Assembly (NCBI GenBank): GCA_003707065.3 | Contig: PPXM03000005.1 | Span: 662,501-726,500, forward strand | From: Trigonopsis variabilis | Taxonomy: Eukaryota > Ascomycota > Trigonopsidomycetes > Trigonopsidales > Trigonopsidaceae | Reading direction: 5' to 3' | Length of the DNA: 64,000 nucleotides | Part shown: positions 11,131 to 23,571 of the stretch, in pieces | How positions within the stretch are numbered: position 1 is the first letter of the stretch | Layout: every line of letters starts with the position of its first letter | Translations under genes and position numbers: made by a program | The notes under the pieces: model-generated | Told to the model about the DNA's origin: nothing | The model's input: the letters and a program-made list of their open reading frames with translations, nothing else | Databases searched by the model: none

Positions 11131-14100
11131 TCAGTCATCATTTTTCTCAATCTCTAGCACCCTAATATCATTCCCAAGATTCATCATTCCCACATTTAAT
11201 GGTGTAATAAACAGAGTTTGCGCCTTGTCTCCTGTCTTTGCCGCCTCTATAAGAAGCTGGATGCCGATTTTGCGGTTCACAGCGTCCATATATACATCAA
11301 ACTCGTCCACTCCTCGTATAGCAGTCATCATACCACTCCAGATAGCCCCCAGCAGCGATGCCTGCACAAACGATTTCTCTCCACCAGAGAAAGACTTGGC
11401 TGTGCGCTGCGCTTGATTGGTCTCCTCTGATTGGACCTGGAGATCCAAGAGCTGCTGCTTATGATTGAAAGCGATCGTTCCTGATAATCCTCTCTTGCTA
11501 AGAGAGTAGGAGAAGCGGAACGTGGCACTTCGACATGCTTTTCTCTTCATGACATTGAATTTCACACTTCTGGTGACCGCCACTTCATTCAGGAGATTCA
11601 CGAGGTACTCCAAATCCGCCAAGTGGTTTTGATCGGTGGCTAGAGCTTCTCGCTGCTCGTTGTACTCTCTTAGAATATCATGCAGCGACATTCCCACGTT
11701 TTCTTCGAAAGCCTCGTATTCATTTTTCCACCGTTTCATCTGGTCAAGCAGCTCTGTCTTTACAATCCCTTCAACGTTTCGAGGAGTTGGGTCTTTAGCC
11801 AAGGCTTGCTCGGTAGCGCGAGCAACGGACTGCTGCAATTCCTCGATCGATTGTTTGCAAGACTCAATCAGTGCATTCGAATGGCGAATTTGCTCATTAA
11901 TCTCGTCAACCAGGTCTTTGTCTTTCTCTAGAGATGACTCATGTTGTTCTAGTGAATCCACGGCCTGCTCTTGGCGCGTCTCAGCTTCCTGCAAGCGCTC
12001 ACTGATTTGGGCTTTCTGGCGCCGGCGCTCGCTCACCGTTGCGTTCATCTCGCTCTTCTTCTCGATCAAGTCCACGTATTGGTTATTGTACACATCAAGG
12101 GCCTCCTCGGCTTTCTTGAGGTTTTGTCTAAAGAAACTAACTGCAGTCGATTTTGTATCAGCCGTATCAGTCTTATACTTTGGATCCCTTAAATCGATCT
12201 CTTCGCTGGTTATTTCCTTGGCTAAGTGCTGCAATTCGTGCTCTAGCTTGCCCAGCCGGTCTATCATTTGAGCCCTTTCCCGATTCATAGTAACGAATTT
12301 CTCCTTGAGCAGGGTATAGTCATTCTCATCTTCAAGAAGCCGTCGCTTCAAAGTAGTGATCTGTCCTTGTATTGGAGCTCGCATACGGGGAGGCAACTGA
12401 CGGCCTTCAACAGGAGACGTCTTCATCACTCCTCCTCGCCCACCGACTGAAAATCCATCGCCAGGTCGATGAGGATCAAGTGCAAAACTCACACTAACGT
12501 TTCGAGGCTGAGACATCATGACGTTGTCGGCGTCTTCTCGCTTCTCAATCAGCAACATCTGCTCGATAGACAGCAAGTCAATTAGAGAATATTTCACGTA
12601 ATCGTCGAGAAAATTCAAAGCCGTCAGAATCGTCTGAAGCGATTTATCAGGCAGATATTGCCGATAGTCAAATCTTTGATCTTTACGCATTACTATCGGC
12701 GTTACGATCCCAAGCCGATCCATAATGGCATATAGCTGATCTCGATCTTGGTGAGTCGAAATTAAAAAGGCCTCCATATTTTTGCCTATTATCTTCTCAA
12801 TGATAGGACCCCATTTCTCATCCTTGAGCTCAATATACTGACCGAGCGGCCCAACGGGCGTCTTGATCCATTTCGACCTTTTGATTGCTTCAATCAGTTG
12901 TGGCATTCTTTTAGGAAACCCAGCCATCCTGTTATTCTGCGACTTTTCCAGACTGGACAGATTTGACTTTATGATTTGGATTCTCTGCCTCTTGTTCTCC
13001 TGAGATTGGCTGAGCTCCTCAACTGACTTGGTGAGCTCTTGATCTTGGCGTTTATACTCAAGTAGTAGCATTTCTTTTTGATGCATCATCTGTTTCTTTG
13101 TTTCGACATCGGCCTTAAGGTGTTCGAATTCCTGCTCGAGCTGTCGTCTCTCGCTCTCGACATCGGACTCAAGAGCTGCTTCTAGTTTTTTCTTATACTC
13201 GTTTAATCTTTCCTGCTCTCGGCGCACATTGCTGGCAAGGTCATGTTCATCGCGAGCAAGCTTAGTAATAAAGGTAGACAATTCTTGAATTTCCTTACTT
13301 ATCTCATCTTTCTGCGCTTGGACTCGTTCCACCTCTTCTTTGGTATCATCTATAATTTTCAAGAGCTGTTCCTTTCTGTCTTCCTTGTCATCTTGTGCGA
13401 CCCCAATTTCTTGGATCTTTTCCAAGTGAGCTTCGACCTCTCCCTCCAAACGTGCCAGTTCTTGCTCTTTTAACGCAAGCTGATCCTTTCGCTCCTTAAT
13501 CACTGTCCAATATAATAATATCTGTGCCTCGCTGATTTTCTTGAGCGTCTCTAAATGATTCTGAGATTGCTCATATCGAGCTTGAGCCTTTCTGACATCT
13601 TCTTGTAAAACTAACAATCGACGGCTGTTATCAGATAATATTCGCCCCGCGCGATCATTTTCTATTTTCAGTTCGTCGATATTCCGTTTAAGGGCGGATA
13701 TTCCGGTGCCTTCCATAAACATCTGATACAGCCCTGCAGGCGTCGATTCAGCAAGGAAGGTTCGAGCAAGGTCTTGGGATAAGATGGTCATTGGATTATC
13801 CAGCTGAATGTTGAATGTCATCAAGATAAGATCCAACTCTGATCGCCTCTTGCTGATTACTTTATCCGGATCTTTCGAACCTTTCAAAATGTATCCGTTC
13901 TGGCCATCCTGTTTGATCCACCGGGTCACTCTAATCTCGTCGCCATAAATATTCGGCTTGAAAGCCAGCGATCCCGAGTTTGCAAATGTAATAGTCACTC
14001 GAGCTTCTCTAGTTCCGCTTTTGATCAGATCCGTTAGCTTTGGTGCTCGATTCGTTATCGACGCTTTTGATCCCAAGGCTATCATTAACCCTGTCAAAAT

Positions 14101-14468
14101 GGCACTCTTTCCTGCCCCATTACGACCCCAAATGAAGTTGATCCGTGGGCCTAAGTTGATAGTAATGTTCCCGTGACACATGAAGTTGACCAGTCTGATA
14201 CTTAAAATTGAACCCGGGTTATATTCTCCATTATCCTCATATTCTTCCTCCTCTTCTTGTTCATCACCATTTGCCGCTTGAGTAGCTAGGTTAGGCTGAT
14301 AGGTAGCATCCCAATCCTCTGAACCCGTAACTGACGATGACCCAAAGTCAGATAAGCTCGATCGCCTACGCTTCAGTGACTCGTCCGTATGCTTAAATTA
14401 GTATGATCCTTTGCACGCAGACTTACTTCCGAGTCTTCGCCAGACTCGCTAGCCGCCCTTTTGGCCAT
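11131..14468 (-). CDS. SMC6: SMC6 subunit of the SMC5/6 complex
   Basis: SMC6 is the ATPase partner of SMC5 in the DNA-repair and recombination complex. Exon 1 is 14427-14468 (14 codons, MAKRAASESGEDSE), followed by a 35-nt intron (14392-14426) and exon 2 at 11131-14391, giving 1100 residues, the normal length. An acidic N-terminal tail precedes SIRLVNFMCHGN and the Walker A box GRNGAGKS near residue 103. The QDLARTFL stretch typical of SMC6 follows, then a long coiled coil. The hinge lies around residues 480-700, followed by the return coil. The ABC signature SGGEKSF and the Walker B region VDEFDVYMD are near residue 1015 onward. A long antisense open frame at 11636-12271 is a by-product of coiled-coil codon bias. 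Confidence 0.95.
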
Positions 14469-14724
14469 GAGGAAGCGACTTGAAGACGCGTATAATTATT
14501 TATTTGGTAGGATGATACGACGTAGCGCTTTTCGATGCTCGACGACCAGTCGCGACGACGTGAAACGACAAGCTCGCGACGGATCTGAAAGCGGTCGTTC
14601 TATTTCTCTAGCACTTCTGTTCGATTCTTGTTCTACGCTATGCTGCGACCTCATATATCATTTAGTTACAAGCCTCTCAGATCGAGGATAGCGTGAGGCA
14701 AGTTTTTTGGAGAAGCTGCTCTAC

Positions 14725-16556
14725 TCAAGCGTGATTTTTCTCGATTTCATCAAGCGCACTCTTAAATGTCTGGATAAGCTCTGGTGGATCTTCCAACCCT
14801 ATCGAGATGCGTACCAGATTCCGATCGACGCCATATGACTCAACCCAGTCAAGCTCAACATAGTGGGCTAAGATAGCATAAGGACACCTATGATTAGAAA
14901 AGAAAGACTTGCGACTTACAATAACGTGAAATTCGTTCCTAGACTTGGTCCTTTAGCTGCTCGAATGGAATCAAAGAAGATCTGGGCATGTTCTGGGTTG
15001 TGGAAGACCACCGATAAGAGTCCTCCATAGCCTCCATGTTTGACTTTGACAGCGTCGTAATAGACTCGAGATGGCACGTATTTAGGATAGAAAAGGTCCT
15101 TGATCAAGGGAGATTTTAAAAACAGCTGACAGATAGCTTCAGTGTTTTGGTTGATTCGATGACTTCGGTCAATGAAATCACGGCTATTGCGCTCCAAAAA
15201 GATAGCATCCTCGGCGAAAAGGTTGTCCTCATAGTCTTTGACCATAAAAGTCTTGAGACGGTCATAAAACTTGCCTTGAGGATTGAGAACGAGACTGCCT
15301 CCCATCACATTGCTGTCGCCACTAAAGACTTTGGTCAAGCTGGTGACAACGATATCAGCAAAAGGCAGGACACAAACATTAGAGATGTTTCCAACGGTGT
15401 CATCGACCACGATGAGGAAACCATAACGATCTGCCAAAGCCCGCAGGGACTTCAAATCAGGAGTCTTTAGTAAAGGATTAGTAGGAAATTCACAGAATAA
15501 TGCCAGTAATTGTTCACCACCTGCTAATGCTGATGATAGCTTTTCCAAGTCGTCTTCATCGCCAAATCCAAAGAAATGAGCACCCGGGCCAAACTTCTCG
15601 AGAATCTTCAGCGTATCAGTATACGGAAAACCAAAACAGGCTGATTTTTTCTCTCCACCGACGCCCAAGCAGTACCGATGAGCATTAAAAATAGCGCTCA
15701 TGCCAGTTGGGAAGAAGTAGACATCGTTTTCGGTTATCGTCAAAGCTTGAGGGAATAACTCATCGCAGTTTTCTTGAGATGCTTTGGCTATTCGCCTTGT
15801 CATTGCAATCTTGGCAGCACTGGCAAAGCTCACGTCCAGATTTCTTCCAAACCGTTCATCCATGTAAGCGTTTATCTCCTCCTCCTCTCGTTCATTTATT
15901 GACTCGCGCGCTAGTTTAGAATAGTGTCGAGTTTTCTTTGGCAGTTTGATCTCTTGTTCGTCCTCGGCCGCCATTTTTGAAGGGAACAACACTTGTAAGG
16001 CATATTCTGCAAGTCGACTGCTGACTATATCGCCTGAATGCTGCCAATACTGCTTGGCGTAAGTAAACTCTGATTCCGGGAACAACACCAAGCCTAAACT
16101 GAAGGCAACTCGATGACTGCCGACCGATGAACTGTAGGGACTAGAACATTCAATGACTCGAACATGGGGCTTCGGGACAGTCTCAGTCCGCGCTTCCATG
16201 AATTTTCGACATTGATAGGCAACTTTTAACGATGGAAAGACAAATGCTTTTTCTCGAGGTTCTCCGAACCGTTCCAGTAACAAGTCGGCCAGCTGAAAAA
16301 TTAGTGTCACGACAAATCTCCCAAGCAAACCTTTTGAATATAAGGATGGATAAAGAATCTGCAAGATTAGATTCACGAATTGGCTTAAAAGACCTTACCT
16401 AGGGTATCCAACCTTCATCTTACTAGTGACCCATTCTTGTCCTTCTTCATATCCGACGGTGGCTTTCCAGCTAGGTAAAGTCACACTGACGGCATGGACC
16501 TCTGTAGCAGGAATAGGACATCCAACTTCAGTGGGCGGATCATGAATAGATACCAT
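14725..16556 (-). CDS. STR2: Cystathionine gamma-synthase, STR2/met-7 type
   Basis: This PLP enzyme joins O-acetylhomoserine (or a related donor) and cysteine to cystathionine, moving sulfur from cysteine toward methionine. The four exons are 16399-16556, 16331-16358 (28 nt only), 14920-16292 and 14725-14887, with introns of 40, 38 and 32 nt, giving 573 residues. The fungal-specific N-terminal extension begins [12 protein letters not shown] and runs through [10 protein letters not shown] and VGYPRFFIHP. The PLP-binding core has [13 protein letters not shown], the VVDDTVGN aspartate region, and the Schiff-base lysine in [16 protein letters not shown], about residue 380. The C-terminus closes with [11 protein letters not shown], the usual end of this fold. 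Intron 3, at 32 nt, is the shortest I accept in the window. It is divergent from POM152. Confidence 0.92.
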
Positions 16557-17250
16557 GATGTCGTGGTCGATAAGAGTTCAAGTATCGCTCGCTGTTTCTA
16601 GGTTGGTGCCAAGTCGAGACACTCGTAGTGCCTACTAACTTTTACAATGACTCATAATTCTTATTGGGCACATGCGCAGCGGACTCTCAAAACACTACTA
16701 ACGTATGGAACAAGTACATCTTGGATGCCAATCTAGATCAATCGTTGTCTTCTTTTTGCTATAGCTAGTCATGCTGGTCATATACCCCCGCGTTCCCAGA
16801 GAACGTTGTGGGTGAAAAAAAATACATAGAATGTATTTTATGTTACCCTTTTAAGGCTATCTATGTACATTGACATCTTAAGCCGACCTTTCTCAAGTGG
16901 AAGCAAAGTTCTGTAAGATACGGCAGCTACAACTCCACAATAGACCTACTCCTCGAAGGACATACTCAAAATTATAATGCTCAATCGGTTGTATATTGTA
17001 CTTTCGCTCTGTATTCACTCGCGTTCTGGTATCTCCAGCTTTGTCTCGCTTACACTCAGTTCAACTCGGCTTGGCTCTGTATGACTAGGCTCAGCGCAGG
17101 AATATCTCGCTAGATACTTGTACAACCCAAGTTTATCGGTTACTTCTCGAAACTGACCGTGACCATCAATCGTAAACTCTTCTGCGCTTCCCTGGGTGTA
17201 CTCCATCGAACCGTTACATATTGTTTATTTGACTTGACTTCTCGTCATCG
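16557..17250. other. Divergent STR2-POM152 intergenic region
   Basis: These 694 bp have no recognised gene. The stretch around 16826-16840 holds a short perfect inverted repeat, ATACAT and ATGTAT separated by three bases. A GTTCCCAGAGAAC near 16792 weakly resembles a heat-shock element. Neither is strong enough to name. Confidence 0.5.
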
Positions 17251-20200
17251 ATGGCGGACAAGACACCGTCGAAAGAACGGCTGAAAGCGAAAAGCCATGA
17301 GGTACACACAATGTTAATACCGGACTCGATAGCTGATGCAGCTACTCAGCGGTTGTATCTTATCAGTTTCTTTATTCTTCTCCAAGCATGGAAATTATGG
17401 GATTTAATCCTTTTACACCGAGAAAGTTCTACAGAAAGTGAACTCTCTTTTGCCTTCAAGTACTTATTTTTGGATGGACTTTATCTCTGGGTAAGTTGCC
17501 AAAGCCAGGAGGGATCGCTGACTTTTAGTTTCTACCAGTGCTTAGGGTCCCATGGTTGACCTTCCGAACATCTGTGACAGCGGTTCAAATTGCAATTTGC
17601 TCCGCTTTTACACTATTTATATCCTCCAGATCGGCTGCGGTGTTATGGCCTGTGGTGTGCTCTCTGATCTGGCGGGTGCTTTTCTCTCAAGGAGAATTGG
17701 ATATTTTGGAAGAGAAAGCTCGCGGAAAATACACTGGCTCCCACATTGGGGGACGTCACATTGTCCATATTTTGCCAGAAAGTACGGCCACGCTCAATCC
17801 ATTTGGTCAAACGTTTTGTCTGTCTTACGATCAACCAATGGCCTTTCTTCCTGTTCGGTTCAATACGACAGAACCGAGTTTTATTCAGTTGGCCCGTTAT
17901 TCTTTTGATGACATGTCAATATCTTTTACCAACTTCACCGTGAAAGATATACAGAAATACGAAATCGCAGAGGAATCAGGGTCAGATCATCGGGTTGTTT
18001 ACGTTGATTTGGGAATTTCCGAGCCCGGATTGTACCGTCTTAAACGAGTCCTCGACAATTTTAATGCTCAAGTTAAGCTGGATCCGGTCGATGTGCTCAT
18101 TGCGCACTGCCCCAGCGCGTATATTGAAGGCGAGGATTACGGTGCTGAGAAATGTGCAGGAGACATGGCGCATGCAAAGTTAATAGTCCATGGAGTACCT
18201 CCTGTTCAGGTCAGATACAAGAGATCAATCAAGGGATTCGCCGACTCGTTCTCGGCTCAATCAGTCAAACCAGAGCAGTTTGAGTCTCCTTTGATAGCTG
18301 GCCCTCCTCCTCGTAAGGGTCTTATACTTAAGCCGGACGATACAAGTCTCAAGTGGGCGCTGCCTCAAATCGTGTCTAGTGACTTGATGTCATCCCTACA
18401 CATGACTGGAATTTGGCTCTATCAGATCGAAGAAGTGCAAGATGGTCTCGGAAACCTAGTCAATTATACCGAGTTAATCAACCATGGACATAAAACACAC
18501 TCTGAATTGGAAGACCTCAACTATTATTTTGATGTTTATAGACACCCCAAGGGCCGTTTTCTAAACTGCGATACTGACTCGCCTGTTCGAATAGCCCAAG
18601 GTCAATCAGCTCATCTAGAGGTTGAATTTCCTGATTCACTCGGCGATGGACCGTTCCATGCGCTTATAGAATTCATTCCCGATGGCGAAGAAAAGTCTGA
18701 GCTCAGTAAATACACCTTTTACAGCCAAACGGGACAGTTCGTTGTCCATAAGGCCGGAATGTATCGTCTCAAAGAGTTATCTGGAAGTCACTGTCCTGGC
18801 ACGATCATCGAACCTTCGTCTTGCATAGTTGTCATACCAATGAAGCCGACACTAAACGTGACTTTTGAATCAATCGAGGATAAGTGTGCTGGATCAATTG
18901 GTATCACAGCCGACTTGTCTTTAACGGGCACTCCACCCTTTATGATTCATTATCGCGAACGACGGAAGTATGCTATAATCGAGCGGCGAATGACGGTATC
19001 TAGGACACGGCATCAGGTTCATTTCAAGCCTAAGGAGGTCGGAACTTATCAGTATGAATTCTTTAGTCTGGACGACTCCCTCTACCATGGAATACCGCTT
19101 GACTCGTCCACTCTCAGGGCCCAGCAGACCATCAAAGTCCTCGCCAGTGCCGTTTATGTTGAACCAAAGCCGCATCGAAAATGCTGTCTCTCTGATAGTG
19201 TCAGTTTTGACGTTCGTCTCCACGGAGAAGGGCCTTTCACTCTGATATATGAAATCACCAAAGATAAAAAGAGAAATGAATATAAAGTTCCGGATATCGA
19301 GGGCCCTATATACACCATAGATACGGGGCCGTTGAAGAGAGCAGGCGTTTATACGATTTCTTTGGTCTACGTAGAAGACGTCAATGGCTGTCGATCGACC
19401 CTGGATGTTGACGACGCTATCGTGGAGGTACGCCATATGCGACCTCATGCCTCTTTTCTGCCTATCGATGGCACTATGACTCTAGAGACCCTCATGGATG
19501 AACAAGTTCTATTAGGCCTTTCTGTGACCGGAGAGAAACCATTCCAGATCAGTTATCAACACAAAGACGTGAATGGAGAGACCCACGAGTATAATGCATC
19601 GTTCAGTAATGAGAAAGATGCTAGTATTAAAGTGTCGCAACCAGGCGAATATAAGCTTCTCCAGGTGCAGGATATGTATTGTTCGGGAGAGATCAAGGAA
19701 TCTGACAGAGGCTTTGAAATCAAATGGCTTCCTTTACCCAACGTAACTTTGGTTGAATCCCCCTTCATGGTGTTTAAGGTGAATCCAGGATTTTTTTTTC
19801 GTCAGCCTATTTGCCAGGGAGACGAAGATTCGCTCGAGATCTCACTTACAGGGGTCCCTCCTTTTCAGGTCGAATATCTTCGACGGGAGGAGGTAGGGAA
19901 GAGACTCTCTGAAGAGAGATTGTCCTTACAGGCACTGACTGGGACAGCAAGAGTGAGAATGAAGAGTGCGTCACCTGGAAGGTATGTCTATGAGTTTGAC
20001 ACAGTGGCAGATTCCGTCTACCCGTTGAGTAAAGTGAATTCCTTAGAGCAGCGGGGTAAAGTGAAGGTCGAACAAGCAGTCCTCCCGCTTCCAGATGTCA
20101 AGTTTAACGATCCAGGACAGCTATATAGGACTTGTAACGTTGCAGGCTCAGAGGACATTGCGATCATGATGGAATTTGACGGCAAACCTCCTTTTGCGGT

Positions 20201-20936
20201 AACGTTGGACGTTCGACACGATGTCACGGGATTGAGTGAAAAAGTTCATCTATCTAACATTTATGACGAAGTTTATGATATTGGGCCCAGTCTCTATCGA
20301 AATCTGCCGCTAGGTCGGCACCTCGTGACTATTGACAAGGTATCGGACACAAGAGGATGCTTAAGAGAGATTCGTCCTGGATTTGAACGAGTGATTATCT
20401 ATGTCTTTGGCGCCCCGTCGATCACCCCCGTTCAGCCTAAAAGTGATTATTGCGTTGGAGAAAAGGTGTCGTTTGCGTTGACCGGAGTGGCTCCGTTCCG
20501 GGTTGAATACGACTTCAATGGAAAGAAGCAGAAGGCTACTAGTGGCCCTGCATTCACCAGAGTTGCTTCTGTGCCAGGCAACTTCTCTATAACTCAACTA
20601 TCGGACGCTGGCAGTAGTTGCAAGTTGTCGTTGAACCAAAGCGACCTAAACCTTGTCATCCATGATCTTCCCTCAGTCATCATAGACCATGGAGACAGTC
20701 TGATTTCAGATATCCATGAAGGAGACCAAGCAGAAATAGTGTTCAACCTGATTGGTACACCTCCCTTCACCTTCACCTATACCCGAAGCGAGAAGATCGG
20801 AGGCGTTGTCAAGGTTGTGGAGACTCATACTGTCAGAGACGTTTACGAGCATCAGCATAGCATTTTCACATCTCTGGAGGGTATTTATGAGGCGGTGTCG
20901 ATTGAAGACAAATACTGTCAGGCACGCATACAATAA
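17251..20936 (+). CDS. POM152: Transmembrane ring nucleoporin POM152
   Basis: POM152 anchors the nuclear pore in the pore membrane; its lumenal part is a chain of immunoglobulin-like repeats. Exon 1 is 17251-17490 (80 codons), the intron is 17491-17528 (38 nt), and exon 2 is 17529-20936, giving 1215 residues. The N-terminus carries the family pattern IPDSIADAATQRLYLISFFILLQAWKLWDL, here read as two adjacent halves, with the splice in front of FLPVLRVPWLTF. About three hydrophobic helices come first. After them the sequence shows repeated blocks of the type G-x-P-P-F-x-x-x-Y (GTPPFMIHY, GEGPFTLIY, GEKPFQISY, GVPPFQVEY, GKPPFAVTL, GVAPFRVEY, GTPPFTFTY), spaced about 90-110 residues, which are the lumenal Ig-like domains. 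The downstream gene is RPS20. Confidence 0.93.
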
Positions 20937-21048
20937 TTACAATGTATTTTTAGCTAAAACATGATTGAAACCATGGGCGGGAGCCGTTGCTAGGGGCGGT
21001 CACGCTCACCAGGACGGATGTGTGAGGGTTAGCCAAAAGAAGTCTGTC

Positions 21049-21056
21049 CACGTGAC
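21049..21056. promoter_or_regulatory. CACGTGAC E-box upstream of RPS20
   Basis: A CACGTGAC core lies 59-66 bp before the RPS20 start codon, the only clear palindromic factor site in this short promoter. Binding by a Cbf1-like factor is inference. Confidence 0.35.
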
Positions 21057-21114
21057 ACTCGTCACACTCTCTAGGAGGATTCGACGCACACCCACCTCTT
21101 CTCCAACCACAATC

Positions 21115-21507
21115 ATGAGTCTCAAGGACGATAAGGCCGGAATCGAGAAGGAAATCCACAAGATCCGCGTTACCATGACATCTCGCAATGTCAAGGAAAT
21201 CGAGAAGGTCTCCAGCGACTTTGTTTTGGCTGCCAAGAGCCGTGCTTTACCTGTCCGAGGACCCGTTCGTCTCCCCACCAAGAACTTGCGAATCAGCACA
21301 CGTAAGACCCCCAATGGTGAAGGTTCCAAGACCTGGGATGCTTATGAGATGCGCATCCACAAACGTTTGGTTGACATCCGCTGCGACGGTGATATGATTA
21401 GGCAAATTACAAACATCAGCGGAATTGATCCTTCGGTCGAGGTATGTCATTCTCTTTTATTTTACAAGGTTACTAATAATTAGGTTGAAATCACCGTTGC
21501 AAAGTAA
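21115..21507 (+). CDS. RPS20: 40S ribosomal protein S20 (uS10)
   Basis: uS10 sits in the head of the small ribosomal subunit. Exon 1 is 21115-21441 (109 codons), the intron is 21442-21483 (42 nt, GTATGT donor, TACTAAT branch site), and exon 2 is 21484-21507, only seven codons and the stop, encoding VEITVAK. The protein has 116 residues, as expected. The core [29 protein letters not shown], and [15 protein letters not shown] stretches are conserved. The very late intron is unusual for a ribosomal protein gene, where introns tend to sit near the start. The gene is 178 bp downstream of POM152. Confidence 0.96.
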
Positions 21508-21941
21508 TTGTATGTTAGGAAAGGCATTTTGAGGAGAGCTTTGTAACTGAAAAATGATTCATGTCTCTGGAAAAACTACTGTAGGCTAGGCTGGTCCCCT
21601 TACGAATAACAAGGCACACAAGTGTGAACACTGAATCTACGACATTGACGCTATGCAGATGGCTCAATGATGTTGAATAACGGTGATGTCGAGAGGGAGA
21701 AAACAAGGTCCGATTTTCTTCCTAGAAGATCCTTTCTAGGTATGTAGCCACCTCCATGTCTGACTACATCTCCATATAATTACCACGCGTCGTTTTTTTG
21801 TAATCAACTTTTTTCTTAAGTGAAACTGCTAGGAATCGATCAGTATGCTGTTCTTAGTGTAACGACGTCGCGCCGAGTAAGCTGTTACCAAGAATTCCAC
21901 TAATTCTTTTCAAGTCTCTTCAAAACGACGGTGAGATTGGC
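21508..21941. other. Intergenic RPS20-MTF2 region
   Basis: These 434 bp hold the RPS20 3' end and the promoter of the MTF2-like gene. No gene was recognised. Confidence 0.5.
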
Positions 21942-23285
21942 ATGAGGTTAGTTGTTAGGGCTCCAAAGGTTCGATATTTTCACTCGGTCTGCTGCAGATG
22001 TCAGAAAAGTGACGACTGGTCCTATTTACTGGATATCCCGGCCAAGCCCGCTAAAAGTGCTGGGAAAAGAGATGGCTTATTTTCAGTGCTGAGTGAGGAG
22101 GATCAGAATGGAGGAGTACTGTCAAATATAAAAGGAGGTGACAAATCCGATCCGATATCACCGTTTCGAGGGCTAAAGAATATTGATGATGCTCAGACCC
22201 AAGAGGAAGTCCGAGTGTTTGGAGGAATCTTCCATGAGATTTTAGGTTCAGCAAATGCAGTCAGAGATAAAGGTAAAAGATACCGCAAAGACTATCTGCA
22301 ACCCGATCTCAAGGCGATTTTTTCATCCAGCGAAAGTGACGACATGATGGGTCGGTCCAGTGGAGACGAAACAATGATGATGTTGGGAAAAAGCCTTGAA
22401 GAATTGAAGAAATACCCATCAGGACTGAGGAAATCGATTTTAGAGTCAATAGCATCTAAGCAGGACCGGATGAAATCGCACAAGACCCGGACAGATGAAA
22501 TGGACAAAGAGTTGGATGCGTTCAAATATGAACTAGGTCAATGCCAATCTGACAAGGATGTAATCGACTACGTCTATTCTCGAGTCTTTCCCTTATTTGA
22601 TGAGAAAGACCAAGTTCACGCTCAAGCTGGAAAGATACCCGATCAGGCTCAAATTAATAAACCCAAGACAAATGATGAAGCCAATGGGTTGGCAGAGGCA
22701 TTGGAAAATATGGAGTTGGAGGAAAATGCAGTCTTGAGTGAGTTTGAAGGTTTCGATGATTTGATTGAGAATAAGGAGACCCCGAAAGCGCCAGAAATAG
22801 TGAGCCAGGACAATTACGATCAAGTTCTTTTATATGCAATCAGGCTTCTTGCTTGGAATTTTGAGTCTCCTTCGTCTGCAGTGGCTCTGTTTGAGCTTGC
22901 AAAGAGGAAGTCAATACAGTCGTACTTGACCGGTTGTACGACCAGTGTCTACAATGAGCTATTAAAGATCCGATGGGAGCTCTATGGTGATCTGCCTGCT
23001 GTCAAAGTTCTGTTGGATGAAATGGAGGTTAATGGGATCTCGTTTGACAAAGAAACCCATACTTTTCTTGACGACACTATTGGCCGGATCCATCGAATGT
23101 TGAGCAGGAATTGGCGACTGGCTCATACCACTGGAGGACAAGCGGGACTTGATTATTCTCTCGAAGGGCAGTATCCGTGGAGCGTGGTCGATAGATTGGC
23201 CCTACGCCAAGTTGAGGAGCATGTCAAAAAGGCTGATGAAGCCAATGCTCGATCAATAGGAAAAATGTATCATTTGGGAGTTTGA
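21942..23285 (+). CDS. MTF2/NAM1-like mitochondrial RNA-processing protein
   Basis: The 447-residue single-exon product begins with a basic, serine-containing presequence typical of mitochondrial import (MRLVVRAPKVRYFHSVCCRCQK). The C-terminal half has the Mtf2-like domain layout: ELGQCQSDKDVIDYVYSRVFPLF, then VLLYAIRLLAWNFESPSSAVALFELAK (two conserved halves), then a YNELLKIRWELYGDLPAVKVLLDEM segment with PPR-like helices. In yeast, Mtf2/Nam1 couples mitochondrial transcription to translation by binding RNA polymerase and transcripts. The middle is charged and disordered. The family assignment rests on the pattern of the C-terminal domain; sequence divergence is high, so I give no gene symbol. 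It converges on NDUFS8. Confidence 0.72.
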   Translation: MRLVVRAPKVRYFHSVCCRCQKSDDWSYLLDIPAKPAKSAGKRDGLFSVLSEEDQNGGVLSNIKGGDKSDPISPFRGLKNIDDAQTQEEVRVFGGIFHEILGSANAVRDKGKRYRKDYLQPDLKAIFSSSESDDMMGRSSGDETMMMLGKSLEELKKYPSGLRKSILESIASKQDRMKSHKTRTDEMDKELDAFKYELGQCQSDKDVIDYVYSRVFPLFDEKDQVHAQAGKIPDQAQINKPKTNDEANGLAEALENMELEENAVLSEFEGFDDLIENKETPKAPEIVSQDNYDQVLLYAIRLLAWNFESPSSAVALFELAKRKSIQSYLTGCTTSVYNELLKIRWELYGDLPAVKVLLDEMEVNGISFDKETHTFLDDTIGRIHRMLSRNWRLAHTTGGQAGLDYSLEGQYPWSVVDRLALRQVEEHVKKADEANARSIGKMYHLGV

Positions 23286-23571
23286 GTGGATTAACATGCA
23301 CAAGTGTCTTTTACACTGGTCATCGAGTGGTGATTTGTAAATAAAGGGCTCGCCCCATGGTATTGCAATTTTCATGCTTTCACAGGCAACAACGCGGATA
23401 ATAGATTTGGAATGGAGATGAAGTCATTTGTAGCTCTGTGGCTCCTTCATTTGCTTGAGCTACTCATGTGTAGAGATTGACGAATTCTGATTGGTGCGGT
23501 GTGAGGACTAAGTCCGCGGAGATACAACAACAAGAAGAAATACAAGTGAAAACCATGCACAATCATATTAT

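Noticed and set aside
11636-12271. 211-codon plus-strand frame inside SMC6
   Set aside because: Antisense of a coiled coil; Ser/Cys-rich with no motif.
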